Shown here piece by piece: positions 34,631 to 45,944 of a stretch of 64,000 nt of DNA. Source of the DNA: Phyllostachys edulis (taxonomy: Eukaryota > Streptophyta > Magnoliopsida > Poales > Poaceae); contig CM070559.1 of NCBI GenBank assembly GCA_036346405.1, positions 42,535,518-42,599,517 on the forward strand, given 5' to 3'. The notes below the pieces were generated by a model. The model had not been told where the DNA came from and made no database searches. It saw only the letters and a list, made by a program, of their open reading frames with translations. The translations under genes were made by a program, and so were the position numbers. Positions within the stretch are counted from its first letter, which is position 1. The number at the start of each line of letters is the position of its first letter.

Positions 34631-35255
34631 ACCAACTATTAATAATTGTAGGGTTAATCGAGTCTTGATAGATGGAGGTAGCTCTTTGAATATATTATTT
34701 ATGGGCTTTAGAAGAAATGCAGTTCCTGTGTCGAAGGTGAAACCAAGGAAATATACCTTCCATGGCATAGTTCCTGGCTCCACCACTAAACCGATAGGAC
34801 AAGTTTCCCCACCGGTTACGTTTGGAAAGCCTGATAACTTCCGAACGGAAGAGATTCTGTTCGATGTGGTAAACTTTGAATCCACATACAACGGAATCCT
34901 TGGTCGACCGGCATTAGCAAAGTTCTTGATAGCCACGCATTACAGTTATCAAAGTTTGAAAATACCAGGACCAAAGGGAGTCATCACAATTCGAGGAGAT
35001 CAGAAAATGGCTTATGTGTGTGATCGAAAATCCTTTGAACTGGTCGATGAACTTTCTACCAGAGAGGCTAATCCATCTACCATGCAGGTCAAGCACTCGA
35101 AGCCGAAGATGACACCCAAGCCTTCCGACCAGACAAAGGTAGTACCACTCGACAAAGGCGCTTCTCTGGACAGCGCCAAGTCGCCACCTGAATCAGAAAA
35201 CACTGACTCATCTACCCGCAAGATTCTGGTCGGGGCAAGACTCGACCCCAAATAG
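34631..35255 (+). pseudogene. pol: Gypsy aspartic protease region
   Basis: RVLIDGGSSLNILF near 34655 holds the catalytic Asp-Gly-Gly of Tat-lineage proteases. FDVVNFESTYNGILGRPAL follows at ~34860. This part of the frame is open from 34665 to a TAG at 35253 that separates it from reverse transcriptase. Confidence 0.85.
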
Positions 35256-36640
35256 GAAGAGTCGCTCATCTCCTTCCTCCGAGCAAATCAGGACGTGTTC
35301 GCCTGGCAAGCGTCCGATATGCCTAGAGTCCCCCGGGAGGTGATCAAGTACAGGCTAGCTCTCCAGCCTGACAAAAAACTGATCAAGCAGGATCTGCAGC
35401 GTTTTGCACCCGATCGGAAGGAAGCAATCCAGTCGGAGATTGACAAACTCATCGACGCTGGGTTTATTCGTGAAGTCGACCACCCTCAATGGCTCGCCAA
35501 TCCTATGATGGTTAGAAAGAATAATGGGAAATGGCGAATGTGTATCGACTTTACAGATCTTAATAAAGCATGTCCGAAGGATGATTTTCCCCTTCTACGC
35601 ATTGACCAACTTGTAGATTCCACTTCTAGGTGTGAGTTACTAAGTTTTTTAGATGTGTATTCAGGGTACCATCAGATTAATATGTGTGAAGAAGATAAAG
35701 AGAAAACTTCCTTCATCACCCCATATGGCTACTACTATGTTAAGATGTCATTTGGTCTCAAAAACGCTAGTGCAACTTTTCAAAGGTTGATGCAAAAAAC
35801 CTTTAGTCCACAAATAGATCGGAATCTAGAAGTCTACGTTGATGATCCGTCGTAAGAGCACCAACGCTAGCGATCACGCTCGACTTACAAGAAACTTTCA
35901 ACAACTTGAGAAGGCATAACTTTGAAGTTGAATCCTAAAAGTGTGTGTTCGAGTTTTGCCGAAAATCGCTTTCGGTTTCCTAGTCTCGCTAGAGGTATTG
36001 AAGCAAATCCAGTAAAAATAATGGCCATCGACCAGATGCGCCCCCCGACCACGAAGAAGGATGCCCAAAAACTAACCGACTGTACGGCAATGCTGAGTCG
36101 TTTCATAGCAAGGTTAGGGCAAAAATGATTACCTTTCTTTAAACTTCTTCGGAAACATGGAAGTTTCGAGTGGACTAAAGAGGCAAACGATGCCTTTGAA
36201 GAACTTAAAAAGTACCTTACGAAAACCCCGGTTTTAGTCTCTCCGAGATCGGAGGAAATATTGCTAATTTACATGGCAGCAACACCACAGACCGTTAGCG
36301 GTGTACTGGTCATAGAAAGGAATAACATCCAACGACCTATTTATTACGTAAGCGAAGTCTTACGTGGACCAAAGGAAAGATACCCGCAGGTGCAAAAGTT
36401 GCTCTATGGTCTCCTTATGTCTTCAAAGAAGCTAAGGCACTACTTTCAGGCCCACAAAGTGGTCGTACCAACCGGGTATCCCTTGGTCAAGTCCTTGGAA
36501 ACAGAAATCATCGGATTTAATAGCAAAATGGGCAGTTGAGCTAGGGGCGTTCGACCTCCATTTCATCTCACGAACAGCAATCAAGTCCCACACAATAGCA
36601 GAATTCATTGCCGAATGGACAAACCCTGAACCCATCTAAG
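35256..36640 (+). pseudogene. pol: Gypsy reverse transcriptase and first RNase H
   Basis: 35295-35855 reads VFAWQASDMP, VRKNNGKWRMCIDFTDLN, FLDVYSGYHQI and the active site YVDD at 35835-35846. A one-base deletion right after YVDD shifts the frame. RNase H follows at ~36130-36540 (FEWTKEANDAFEELK, IYYVSEVLRGPKERY). The catalytic Asp usually in 'LYL/AVS' context is MAATPQTVSGVL here, so RNase H looks inactive even before the stops. Confidence 0.85.
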
Positions 36641-36654
36641 GGCCCGAGTACGAA

Positions 36655-36960
36655 CACCACGATGAGTGGACAATATACTTTGAAGGCTCCTTTATGCTAA
36701 AAGGTCGAGGTCGAGTTGTCTTGATATCCCCTACTGACGAACACATCAAGTACGCCATCCAGTTAAATTTTCCCGCCACAAACAACATGGCGTAATATGA
36801 AGGTTTATCGGGCGGACTCGAAAGCCCGTTAAGCTCGCCAGATTCGCAGACATTAGTGAAAGGCGATTCTCAACTAGTAGCGAATCAAGTAGGGAAAGAG
36901 TATCAACGCCGAGTACCAAGATGTCATCTTATCTGGCGGAAGTACGTAAACTCAAAAGCA
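36655..36960 (+). pseudogene. Second (archaeal-type) RNase H domain of the Gypsy element
   Basis: EWTIYFEGSFMLKGRG, then YAIQLNFPATNNMA, a TAA where Glu is expected, YEGL, then KGDSQLVANQV give the order of the additional RNase H found in Tat-lineage elements. The first catalytic Asp reads as Glu (FEGSF) and the catalytic Glu codon is a stop, so two active-site positions are lost. Confidence 0.75.
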
Positions 36961-37379
36961 CTTCTTCGGTTTTCAGATCCAACATATTCCTAGAAAGGAA
37001 AATTTTCTCGCGCACTGGGTTAGCACAGATGGCCTCTACGAGGACAACCGCCCCGCCCGAGTTTTTCTCGAGCAACTCGATTCACCTCGGTGGTCGAGCC
37101 TTCCGAGATCATGCATGATTCCTTACAGTCGTACATACCGATCGTGAGAACATGGATGCTCCATGTGTCGTTGACGGTTGGCGTTGTCACGATCAAGGTA
37201 GAGATCGGATGACATCGATCTACAATTATCTTCAAAGATGACATAATTTCGAAGATGATGTAGAGGCCGATCAGATAGCACGAAAAGCCAAATCATACAT
37301 TCTTATTGAACGTACCTTGTATAAACGAGGATCTCACGGAGTGTTGGGAGATATATATCTCAACCGGATGGCATTAAGT

Positions 37380-38442
37380 TGCTAACCGAAATCTATGAAG
37401 GAGTATGTGGAGCACATCATTCCTACAGAACACTGGTCGGTAAAGCCTTCAGGCAAGGATATTACTGGCCAACTGCCCTTCATGATGCAAAAGAGCTCGT
37501 GACGAAGTGCATACAATGTCGGGCTTATAGCCGATAAGTACATCACCGGTAAGTAAGCTTTACAAACAATTCCTCTTTCTTGGCCTTTTGCAACCTGGGG
37601 ACTGGACATTCTGGGACATTTCCCAAGAGCACCCAGGGGCTTCGAATTTCTTTTTGTCATGATTAACACGTTTACAAAATGGATTGAAGCCGAGCCTGTT
37701 GTTAAAATTACCATTGAGACCGCTAAGAGATTTCTGACAAAAAATGTGATAACACGATTTGGTGTACCCAGTCGTATAATCACAGACAACGGTGCCCAAT
37801 TCTCAAGCGGTCAATTCCAAGAATTCTGCAACGAACTTGGTATCAAAGTTCATTTTGCTTCGGTTGCTCATCCACAAAGCAACGGAGCAGTTGAGCGAGT
37901 CAATGGTATCATCATGTAGGGGATCAAACGCCGAGTATTCGGCCAGTTAATCAAACGGTCAGGAGCTTGGGTTCAAGAACTTCCGTCTGTATTATTGGCC
38001 GTTCGAACCACGACTAGTCGTGCGACCGGTGAAATGCCATTTTTCTTGGTTTATGGTGCTGAAGCCATGCTTCCTCCAAAACTAAAACTTGGCTCTGCTA
38101 GAACTGATTGTTTCAACAAAAGCGATCAAAATGAACGACGACTCAATGATATCAATTTCCTTGAAGAACGACGAAACCAAGCCCTGGTACGATCAGCAGT
38201 ATATCAGCAAGCCATGCGAAGGTACCATAGTCGTAAGGTGCAACCTCGCACCTTCTTTGTAAGTGATCCGTTCTCGAAAAATTCAGAATCAGGCAAATCG
38301 CAACAAACTTTCTCCCAAGTGGGAAGGTCCTTACACTGTGGTCGAAGTTACCCGACCAGGTTCTGTATGACTAGCCATATCGGACGGGCAAGTTTTGTCA
38401 AATTCTTGGAACATTGATCAATTGCGTAAGTTTTATGTCTAA
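37380..38442 (+). pseudogene. pol: Gypsy integrase
   Basis: The HHCC zinc finger (CGAHHSYRT...CIQC) is at 37410-37525. The catalytic core follows: WGLDILG (first Asp, ~37600), IITDNGAQFSS (second Asp, ~37778), NGAVERVNG (Glu, ~37890), so all three catalytic acids are legible. TAG at 37917 and TAA at 37535 break the frame. The tail (PSVLLAVRTTTSRATGEMPF, FLVYGAEAMLPP) continues to WNIDQLRKFYV-stop at 38442 after a frameshift near 38260. Confidence 0.9.
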
Positions 38443-39419
38443 TTCTTTTTTACATTGTTTCAATTCTTTTCATTTTCATTAGTGCATTCATTCATTTCTT
38501 TTCGAAGAGTGATATGGCTTATATTTCTATACCTATATTCTAGTCACCTATTATTGTTGTTTAAGATGGTCGGAGAAGACAATTTTTTCTCTCCGATATC
38601 CTTTACCAGGATCTCTGTTACTCTTTAGCAATGACATCTGTGTCATACGCTGTATAGGTCCTAGCCGTGATCATTCCATAAATGATTCCACGCGCGACCA
38701 TACGAGTAAACAGAGCATAATACAAAAAACTTCATGTAGTGCTTTATACTATTAAGATTATGAAGACTATATTTCTTCATTTCAAAAATCTGTTCTACTC
38801 TCGCTTGGCTATCGGTCGTCGACACGGAAAACCTCCTAGTCGAAGTCTCTCCTTTTTCAAGACGTGGTCCCGCCTAATCGGAAGGAGCTTCCTAGCGATG
38901 GTTCTTTTCTTATGATCCTCGCTGCCAGTCGGACTTGAGCCTGAGCATATTTTGCGAAATGTTTTTCTATATCTTCTATTCTTAGGAGTATTTTCTGACC
39001 AGTTTTGGGTCGTATATATAAATACGATCACTTATCATTTTTGCATGCATTCTTGCATTTCTACTTTTGTCAATACAACAAATCTTTTTTTCGACCATAA
39101 ATAATTTTGTTTGGTATTTCGATTATGATAAACAAAAGATGTATAACTAGTCGAAATCATACACTGGTTCCGACCAAAATGATTTACTAGTATTGTTACG
39201 ATCAGTTTTGTCTTGTGATCAGTATAAACCCTCAAAACAATGGTTTCGACTTTTTATTTCTCTTTCTTGGCTAACTGCTTGTTTAGTAAAGCTCTTCTAC
39301 TATAAAGCAGTCGGGGCTCAGGAGTATACGAGAATTTCAAAAAAAAAAGTCAACGGATCAAAAAGATAATTGTTGATGACACAAAGGTGAGTTTTATTTA
39401 CAATTCAAATATTACAATG
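38443..39419. other. Gypsy 3' non-coding region
   Basis: AT-rich sequence with scattered GTCG/CGAC motifs, between pol and the 3' end of the antisense gene. No open frame worth reporting. Confidence 0.6.
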
Positions 39420-42304
39420 TCTTACTCCTGAATATCTCCAGACTAATTACTGCTTCGTAGAGATCCGACCTCCATCTCCTCTACAATTTTGTCTCCAAGT
39501 GGCCTAAGTTCTTCCATAAGCTTGGTCGCCTCATCAGGCAGGTAGTTGAAATCATCCTCAACGGCTTAGAGATTAATAGAGGGGTCGGAAACCTTCAGTT
39601 TTGCCAATAAAACTAACTCCAAGAGTAACGCCTTCTTTCATAGCTCCGGCATAATTCTCTCGAGTAGTTTTGAGCAGACCACTGAGATCTCCTAGAAGTT
39701 GGTCCATGTAGTTCATTTTCTCTATTGGATCTCTTAAATTAGGCATGCTTGATCCTGACCCATATCAAAGATTATCTTGTTCAAAGCATGAATCTTTTCA
39801 TCAAGATTCTTCACAAGAGCTGCCTCCTTTCCCTGCTCAAATTCCAGAGCCTTTTCGGTTCTGTTTAGCGCTTGCGTTTGCTCTACACGAGTAAAACAAG
39901 TAGTAAAACACAACATGATCAGAGGGAGATAATAAGTCAAGTCTACGACCTATTACCTTCAATTCTCTTGTTCAGTGTCTCATTCCTGATCAATGCCTCT
40001 GCAATCGATCGGTTCTTGTTCAGTGTCTCATTCCTGATCAATGCCTCGAATCGATCGGTCCTTAGCTTGATTCTCTTCTTCAAGCAGAGTTATTCGCTTT
40101 ATCGGCCACTTATTTCTTCTTTTATTTTCTCCAAATCTATCAAATACGATGAGGGAGAATAATTAGAGAAGGACAAAGTATTGAAGAAAGAAAAAGGTTA
40201 AGTGGAAAGTTCTTACTTTCCAATTTGGAATGTTTCTGCTCCAAATCTTTAATCCGCTGGGTTAGTCCTCCGACCACAGCAAAGTTCTCGACCAGATGCT
40301 ACACAAATAGCGTTTCCTCTTTAAGTTCCCTATAAAAACTTTTAAGAGAGACTATGAAACTGGTCGTAGATACTTACCCGGATCGCCAAATCATTATAAC
40401 CGCCAAATATTGAATCAGGATGCATTTTGATTTGATGATCCGATATTTTTCCCCATGCCTCGTCAAGCTCCTTATCCTCGATAAATCGGGGGTAAAAAGG
40501 GAACTTGTCAGGTTGAGAAGGATTACCAACATAGGTCGGAAACTGTTGAGGGCCTTTAGGGGCATCTACCTCCGCAGAAGGAGTTAGAACCACCAATGGA
40601 TCCAACTCGACCGTTGGCTTTGACACCGCCGGGGCTTCTTCGATCACTTTTTCCTCGGAACTTTGTCCCGGGAAGTGTTCTCGTCGAGGACCTCCACGTG
40701 TGCTCGGTCTCAAGAAGGATCCAATAAGCAACCTAACACCGTAAGACCTATACAAAACAAAGAAGGGAGTTCAAAACACCAAATCATCAAGAATTATTAA
40801 AGGTATGTACACATACGACCTCTTTCATTTGTACATACCTAGTTAATTTTCTCAGTATTTGACTTTGAAGCGCCAGTAGAGTAAATTGCATCCGCCACCT
40901 TTCCTTTTGAACTCAACCAAATTCGTCGAATCCGAACAAACAGGTTGATTAAACCACTCACATCCTCCAACAAGATGTCGGAAGCAATGTCCTCGATCGC
41001 CCATCAAGGATTGCATTCTTGACCGTCGGTCGAGGGAGTAGTTTCATCAACCTCCGATCGCTTGTTTTAGTAACAACCGAAGGTCATGAACGACCACCGA
41101 GTCTACGGCCTCATGATTCGCTCTGCAGGCCTTCAAATTTTCTCCACCTAAATCAAAAAGGAATTTGATTGGTGATGAAATCTTTATCAAAAGTACATAT
41201 AAAAACGCCTATTACCTCGGAGATTCATCTTCTTCTAGTGCATCCGGCACGAAGTTTGCCGGAACCACGGTGGGATATTTATCCTCACCGCTTTGTGTGA
41301 TTCACAATCCGACCGACTACAAAAATAGAGCATGATCAAAAATCTGATCGGAGAATATGTATACATGATAAAAGAAATTTTGATTGTCGCCTTTTAAACC
41401 TTGCGCTTTTTTCTTCTAAAACTATTGCCAAGATCTCGGGAATGTAGCCTTTTCACCAGGCTCTCCAGCGCAGATCAGCCTGATCCGCTCTCTGACTTCC
41501 TCAGGAGAAAGGGCTTTACAAGAAAAGAAAATAATGGCGGATTTTAAGGCATTACGATAATCAAATAAAATACACTGGTCGGAGCTTTTCTCAAAGACTT
41601 ACCACCTCCTGAGATAGCTTCATCGCGACCAATGGACCAAAGCAAGGAATGAGTCCGGAGCTTCAGAGGGCTAATCTGACACTTGGTGAAATCTCTCACC
41701 ACATGCCAGGAAGTCAAGCCCTTGACTCGCACGTCGTAGATGGCATCCACCCATTTTCCGACCACCCCGCCTTTCTCCACGGTCTTCCTCCACTTGGGAT
41801 TTTCATTTGCTCTAATTCCAAATAAGTAGAGGCCATCGCTCTCAGAATCATGTAGAACTAGTTCTTCTTCCATGATGACCACGAGGATTTCAAGTACATA
41901 TGGATGTACTCGCCACCTTCCCATCGTGAAGACGCAATGTACATTCTCCCGAGTCGCCAGGATCTCCCCATCACCATTCGGTAGAAATACCCGAAGAGCC
42001 TCAAATTCGGTGGCACTCCCAGGTATGCCTCACACAAATAAGTGAAAATACTGATATTGGCGATGGAATTCGGAGCCAAAATTTTCAATTGCACCTCGTA
42101 ATACTCAAGAACGTGGAGGAGGAATTTGTGTACCGGCAACCTCAGCCCATATCCGATGTAGGCGAGGAAAAAGGGGATTTCCCCATCTTCGCGGCTCGAA
42201 AAGTGCTCTCCGATCGTCGATCTCCATTTGATCAGATTCTTGTCTGGGAGCATCCCGATTTTCTCCAACGCCTCAAGCTTTTTCTTGCTCAATTCCGAAG
42301 GCAA
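39420..42304 (-). pseudogene. Antisense gene of the Tat element ('putative gypsy type transposon' domain protein)
   Basis: On the minus strand, from ATG at 42304, 41858-42304 encodes LPDKNLIKWRSTIGEHFSS, GYGLRLPVHKFLLHVLEYY and LKILAPNSIANISIFTYLCEA, the conserved start of the Transposase_28 / gypsy-type transposon domain. A frameshift near 41900 leads into 41544-41924 (WVDAIYDVRVKGLTSWHVVRDF). Further blocks at 40342-40755 (FYPRFIEDKELDEAWGKIS) and 39740-40330 (Gln/Glu/Lys-rich coiled coil) are separated by stretches with stops that look like introns. Tat-lineage elements such as Grande and RIRE2 relatives carry such antisense genes; their function is unknown. The name reflects the domain label, not shown transposase activity. 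Confidence 0.75.
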
Positions 42305-42641
42305 CCACTTCGTGATTTGCTCGACATGATGAAAATCCTCAAGGATGAGTAGTAGTCGAGGAGGCTTTGTGGCTCAAGAACAAGAAAGAGGTCTAAAGGA
42401 TTTTTCTTGGCAAGAAGTTGAAAGGGATCGAAAGGGGATCTGGAAGCGTAAAAATTCTAAAAGCCTGGTGATGGGGATTTTATAGCTTCAGATCTTTAAA
42501 TTACGATCGAAGTTTCCCACAAAAGTCCAACGGCAAAAGCTTTTTTGTTCAATGATGTAAAAACTCTTCGATTCCCAAGGCACGCTTCAACTTTAAAGTG
42601 AATACAAACCACCTTGTATATCACGACATTAAATGGGGGTC

Positions 42642-42986
42642 TGCCCGATACGACTTCATCTGAAGAAGATCAATTTAAATACATAGAAGATCATACATCT
42701 TCATGGTCGTAACCTCTATATAACGACCTCACCGGGTCGTGAGGATTCCAGAGGTTACACGATGGGTACCTCGGTCGGACAAGGCTTTGTGCCTAGGCTC
42801 ACCGTATAGTCGTTCGGAAAAGCTATGAACTGGCATTTCTTACCGTATGATGAATGGAACACGTGTTATATGTTTCATTCCGTGCGATGATATAATCCTA
42901 AGACACTGACAATTAACTGCCCTACGGTTAAACATCTCATAGACAACCGCAAGGTAGTTGGCACATTGATAACTGCCTTACCGTTC
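42642..42986 (+). repeat. 3' LTR of the Gypsy element, truncated
   Basis: It follows a purine-rich AAATGGGGG tract and starts TGCCCGATAC. From 42656 it matches the 5' LTR until CTTACCGTTC, where similarity stops at a sharp junction with Copia sequence. About half of the LTR is missing. Confidence 0.85.
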
Positions 42987-43200
42987 ACAAGTACAGATGG
43001 GTTATGTGAAGAGTCCTCTCACTAAGCATATCAACCCCAAGTTCTTCTATGCTCATGAATTGCAAAAGATGGACGAAATTAAAGTACTGCATACTAAGTT
43101 ATGTGAAAATCTAGCAGATTTATTCACTAAGTCACTTCCAGCGTCTAGCTTTAAAAGATGCATATGTGGAATTGAAATGATAAGACTTAGAGAAGTGTAG
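42987..43200 (+). pseudogene. pol: Copia RNase H C-terminus
   Basis: The open frame gives VKSPLTKHINPKFFYAHELQ and KLCENLADLFTKSLPASSF, the end of Copia RNase H/polyprotein, terminating at TAG 43198-43200. This is the 3' coding end of the split Copia element. Its RT is absent on both sides of the Gypsy insertion. Confidence 0.85.
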
Positions 43201-43478
43201 AATTAAGGAGGAGAACCTTCACGAACTCTTTATTAAAGCTTGATCACGAAGATCGAGTACCCAAAGAATAAATTCTGGAGATTAAATGAAATTAGGTGGA
43301 TTGTACTCTTTTTCCCTTGACGAGTTTTCCTGAAGTTTCTCGGCTAAGGTTTTTAATGAGGCAATTCGTGCAACACAACAGAAGGTATGACATGTACTCT
43401 TTCTCTAAATTTTTCCCACTGGGTTTTTATAGTGCTTTGACGAGACATGAACATGTCGAATAAATGTCCAAAAGAGAG
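43201..43478 (+). other. Copia 3' untranslated region
   Basis: Non-coding, with a purine-rich CCAAAAGAGAG directly before the 3' LTR acting as the probable polypurine tract. Confidence 0.6.
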
Positions 43479-43734
43479 TGTTAAGAAACCAGGCCTAGGA
43501 CCAGAGTCCTGGCCCATGTGGACACTCCATCCATCCATAGCCTATATAAAGGAGATATGACCCCTCATTGTAAACACGATTTTAGAAGAGCAATAAAGAG
43601 AACTCTAAAGTCTCCTTATATCTCTATTTTCAATATGTTATTATGTTTTTGTGTTCTTGTATCGTTCTTACGATTCTGAGTTTTTCTGCGAGGTAATCGT
43701 TCGGACTGGACTCTCCAGCGACAGTTACTCAACA
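43479..43734 (+). repeat. 3' LTR of the Copia element
   Basis: TGTTAAGAAACC...TACTCAACA, matching the 5' LTR at 28712-28968. Confidence 0.9.
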
Positions 43735-45944
43735 GCTACAAGTCTACATTTTTGCCATTCACCGACAATGCTAGGCCCGTTAGGAACGCGGAAATTTTGT
43801 GAATTCTTCTGAGAACTGTATTTTTTATGTGTTCAAAAGCTTTTTGGAACGGAGGAATTTTACGGATCAATTCTCATGGAAATATATTAAAAAAACGTGT
43901 TCCAAGCGGAGCATGACCGTATGATGGGAAAGATATAATCATAATTTTTTTTACTTGGTTGGGCACTGGCGTGTAGTGAGCATATTTGACTATCCACTCT
44001 TCCTTCCTGGTGCCATAGATTTTGCTGTTCCTTCTCTCCAAGGCCGTGCGCTCATGTGAGATCTGAAACTCTGCACTCTCTGGCTCTGCTCCTTCCCGTC
44101 TCAGAGTAACAAAACTAAACCCCACCACGCCACTTGCGAGCTGTGATCCGAAAACCACCGAAAGGGCTTACAAAAGTAGGTCAGCTTAACAGTACTGCTA
44201 TTCACTCGATTCATATGAAGCTTCAATTCGCTTCAACGCTTTCGTACTCCGGCCTGCTTAACCTTGATCATCGTTTCGAGACTCTGGAGCTCACACTCAA
44301 CACATGTAAGAGAGAGCCCATGACCAGTGTTGCAGCTCTGTATGGCCGTGTCTTAGCTAGTGCTAAATCATTCAAGCAATCCAAATTAGCCCAATCGCCT
44401 ACAGATCTGTACTCAGACCTGATCACATGTGTGCTACTGTGTACTTGCAGGCTAGCCAGGCGCCCAACCATGAATTTTTTTCAGACAGTCAAGCTGTGCC
44501 GTAACCGACCACGGCAGTAACAGCAAAATGCGCGCGCACCCACGGGTGGCCCGTGGTGAAAGCTGTGCCTGCAGTTCCTGCTCCTCCATGCGTTCATCTA
44601 CAGTCCCAAATTCTAGGCTCCAGCTAGCCTAGCACTGTCTGCACTGCGCACAGAGTTTCGCTGCACCTCTCTGCGGACGCGCAGAAATAAATGGGCTCTG
44701 CGAGCTATACGCACTCCATGCAATCATGCATGCACTCGTGCAGACGTGCGTAAATGCCGTCCAGAAAAATGAGAAAGATCCATCCATCCAACCGGCCGAT
44801 CGATCAGACCGGACGCAAGGCCAGTGCCGGCATGAACTAGTTGATTCTTTGAACCCATTTAACTCATTGCCGCTAGATTAATTCCGTGCCGACACTCTCG
44901 GAGCTCTTGTGTCTGCAACTCTGCATGCATACCGAATTGAGGCTAGCGCGCGTTTCCTCCTTTTTTTTCTTGCAAGGAATTATAGGTGTTCGATAGCTAG
45001 AGGACCATTGATCAAATTGCATCGCACTTACTCAAATCTTCTGAGTGTTCACGTACGGTTTGCAGATATGTCTGATGCATCATGTGGGAAAATAGCACAT
45101 GCGTGCCCATGCCGTGCATGCATGATTGATCCGATCCACTCGTACGTCCGGGAGCGCGACGACTGTGCGAGATGAGTTTTCGTTTTTGGGAGAGGGATGT
45201 GTGTTCTCGTATGGTTTCTTTCTTGGCGATGACAACGTTGAGCTCCCATGTTAGTAATGGATGGATCCATACGCATGGTTCATGAACCTATATTGTTAGC
45301 CATCTCGACAAAAAATATATAGTTGTCATCGCCAATCAAGCCATAAATTAATGCAAGGCGGTTGTAATGTATCCGTCATGCCAGGCTGCTAGCAGCCCAG
45401 CAACGATCTTATACTAGTATTTCATCGTACTGCATGTAGTATATATATGGAGTGTATGTACACTAGACTAGATATGCTGCCACGCGGCGTTACGTGCCAT
45501 GTTCCTTGACTTTTTCGGGACCTGCATGCGCTTCAATTAATGCGACAATCTGCCCGTCTGTCTCCCTAGTCCCTAATCACATTGCTCTAGATCTGCTCCG
45601 CGATTTGATCGAATTGCAGGTCAAACAAAAAATAAATTATAGCTATTTAGTGGAGTACAATCACAAAAGGTCAGGCACATGGACTAGCTAGATTGTCATG
45701 GCACGACGCTACACACGCATGCGCACGAACGATCTATACACAGCACATGAGGGCATCACACTGATTGGTCGTACAGCACTATTTTCAAGTATTTCAGTCC
45801 AAATGGCCAAAGCCGGTTTTTTTTAATTAAAAAGATAGTCAAAACCCTATTTCCATGCCCGAGATATTGACCAGTGTATTTTAGTGCTCAAATCAATTAA
45901 TCCGACGATGCGTATTTCTGTCAACATCATAAAAAAAGTCGAGG
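43735..45944. other. Intergenic, no gene recognised
   Basis: 43790-43915 resembles a MITE remnant (GGAACGCGGAAATTTTG...CCAAGCGGAGC). A 128-codon plus frame (44134-44520) has no recognisable domain. TG/CATG-rich sequence follows. One clear hairpin is described separately. Confidence 0.5.
45210..45345. repeat. Short hairpin (27/24-nt arms, 85-nt loop)
   Basis: The arm 45210-45236 (TATGGTTTCTTTC then TTGGCGATGACAAC) pairs with 45322-45345, whose reverse complement is TATGGCTTGA then TTGGCGATGACAAC. Fourteen bases pair perfectly. It could be a MITE relic or a small-RNA precursor. I recognise no known microRNA. Confidence 0.6.

Larger units (their letters stand above)
31346..42986 (+). mobile_element. 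Gypsy retrotransposon of the Tat lineage, right end deleted
   Basis: The 5' LTR (31346-32048), primer site, gag, protease, RT, RNase H, a second RNase H, integrase, a long 3' region with an antisense gene, and a truncated 3' LTR (42642-42986) stand in the order of Tat-lineage (Retand/RIRE2/Grande-like) elements. It is inserted in the Copia element. Its 3' LTR ends abruptly at 42986, where Copia RNase H sequence resumes. The first ~30 bases of the 5' LTR do not match those of the 3' LTR, so the left boundary is uncertain by some tens of bases. All reading frames carry stops or frameshifts. Confidence 0.9.
28712..43734 (+). mobile_element. Copia retrotransposon (Ale/Retrofit-like), split by a Gypsy insertion
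   Basis: LTRs at 28712-28968 and 43479-43734 (257 and 256 bp) start TGTTAAGAAA and end ACTCAACA. The flanking pentamers AGTAC and GCTAC agree at 3/5, so the target duplication is decayed. The primer site TTATCAGCACGA and the domain fragments (gag start, integrase end, integrase-RT linker, RNase H end) point to the Ale/Retrofit lineage of Copia. Most of gag, protease and integrase core is missing between 30459 and 30530. The reverse transcriptase is missing at the Gypsy insertion. Element and insertion are both old. Confidence 0.85.

Noticed and set aside
44134..44520. 128-codon plus-strand open frame
   Set aside because: No recognisable domain; the surrounding sequence has no promoter signal and resembles repeat debris.
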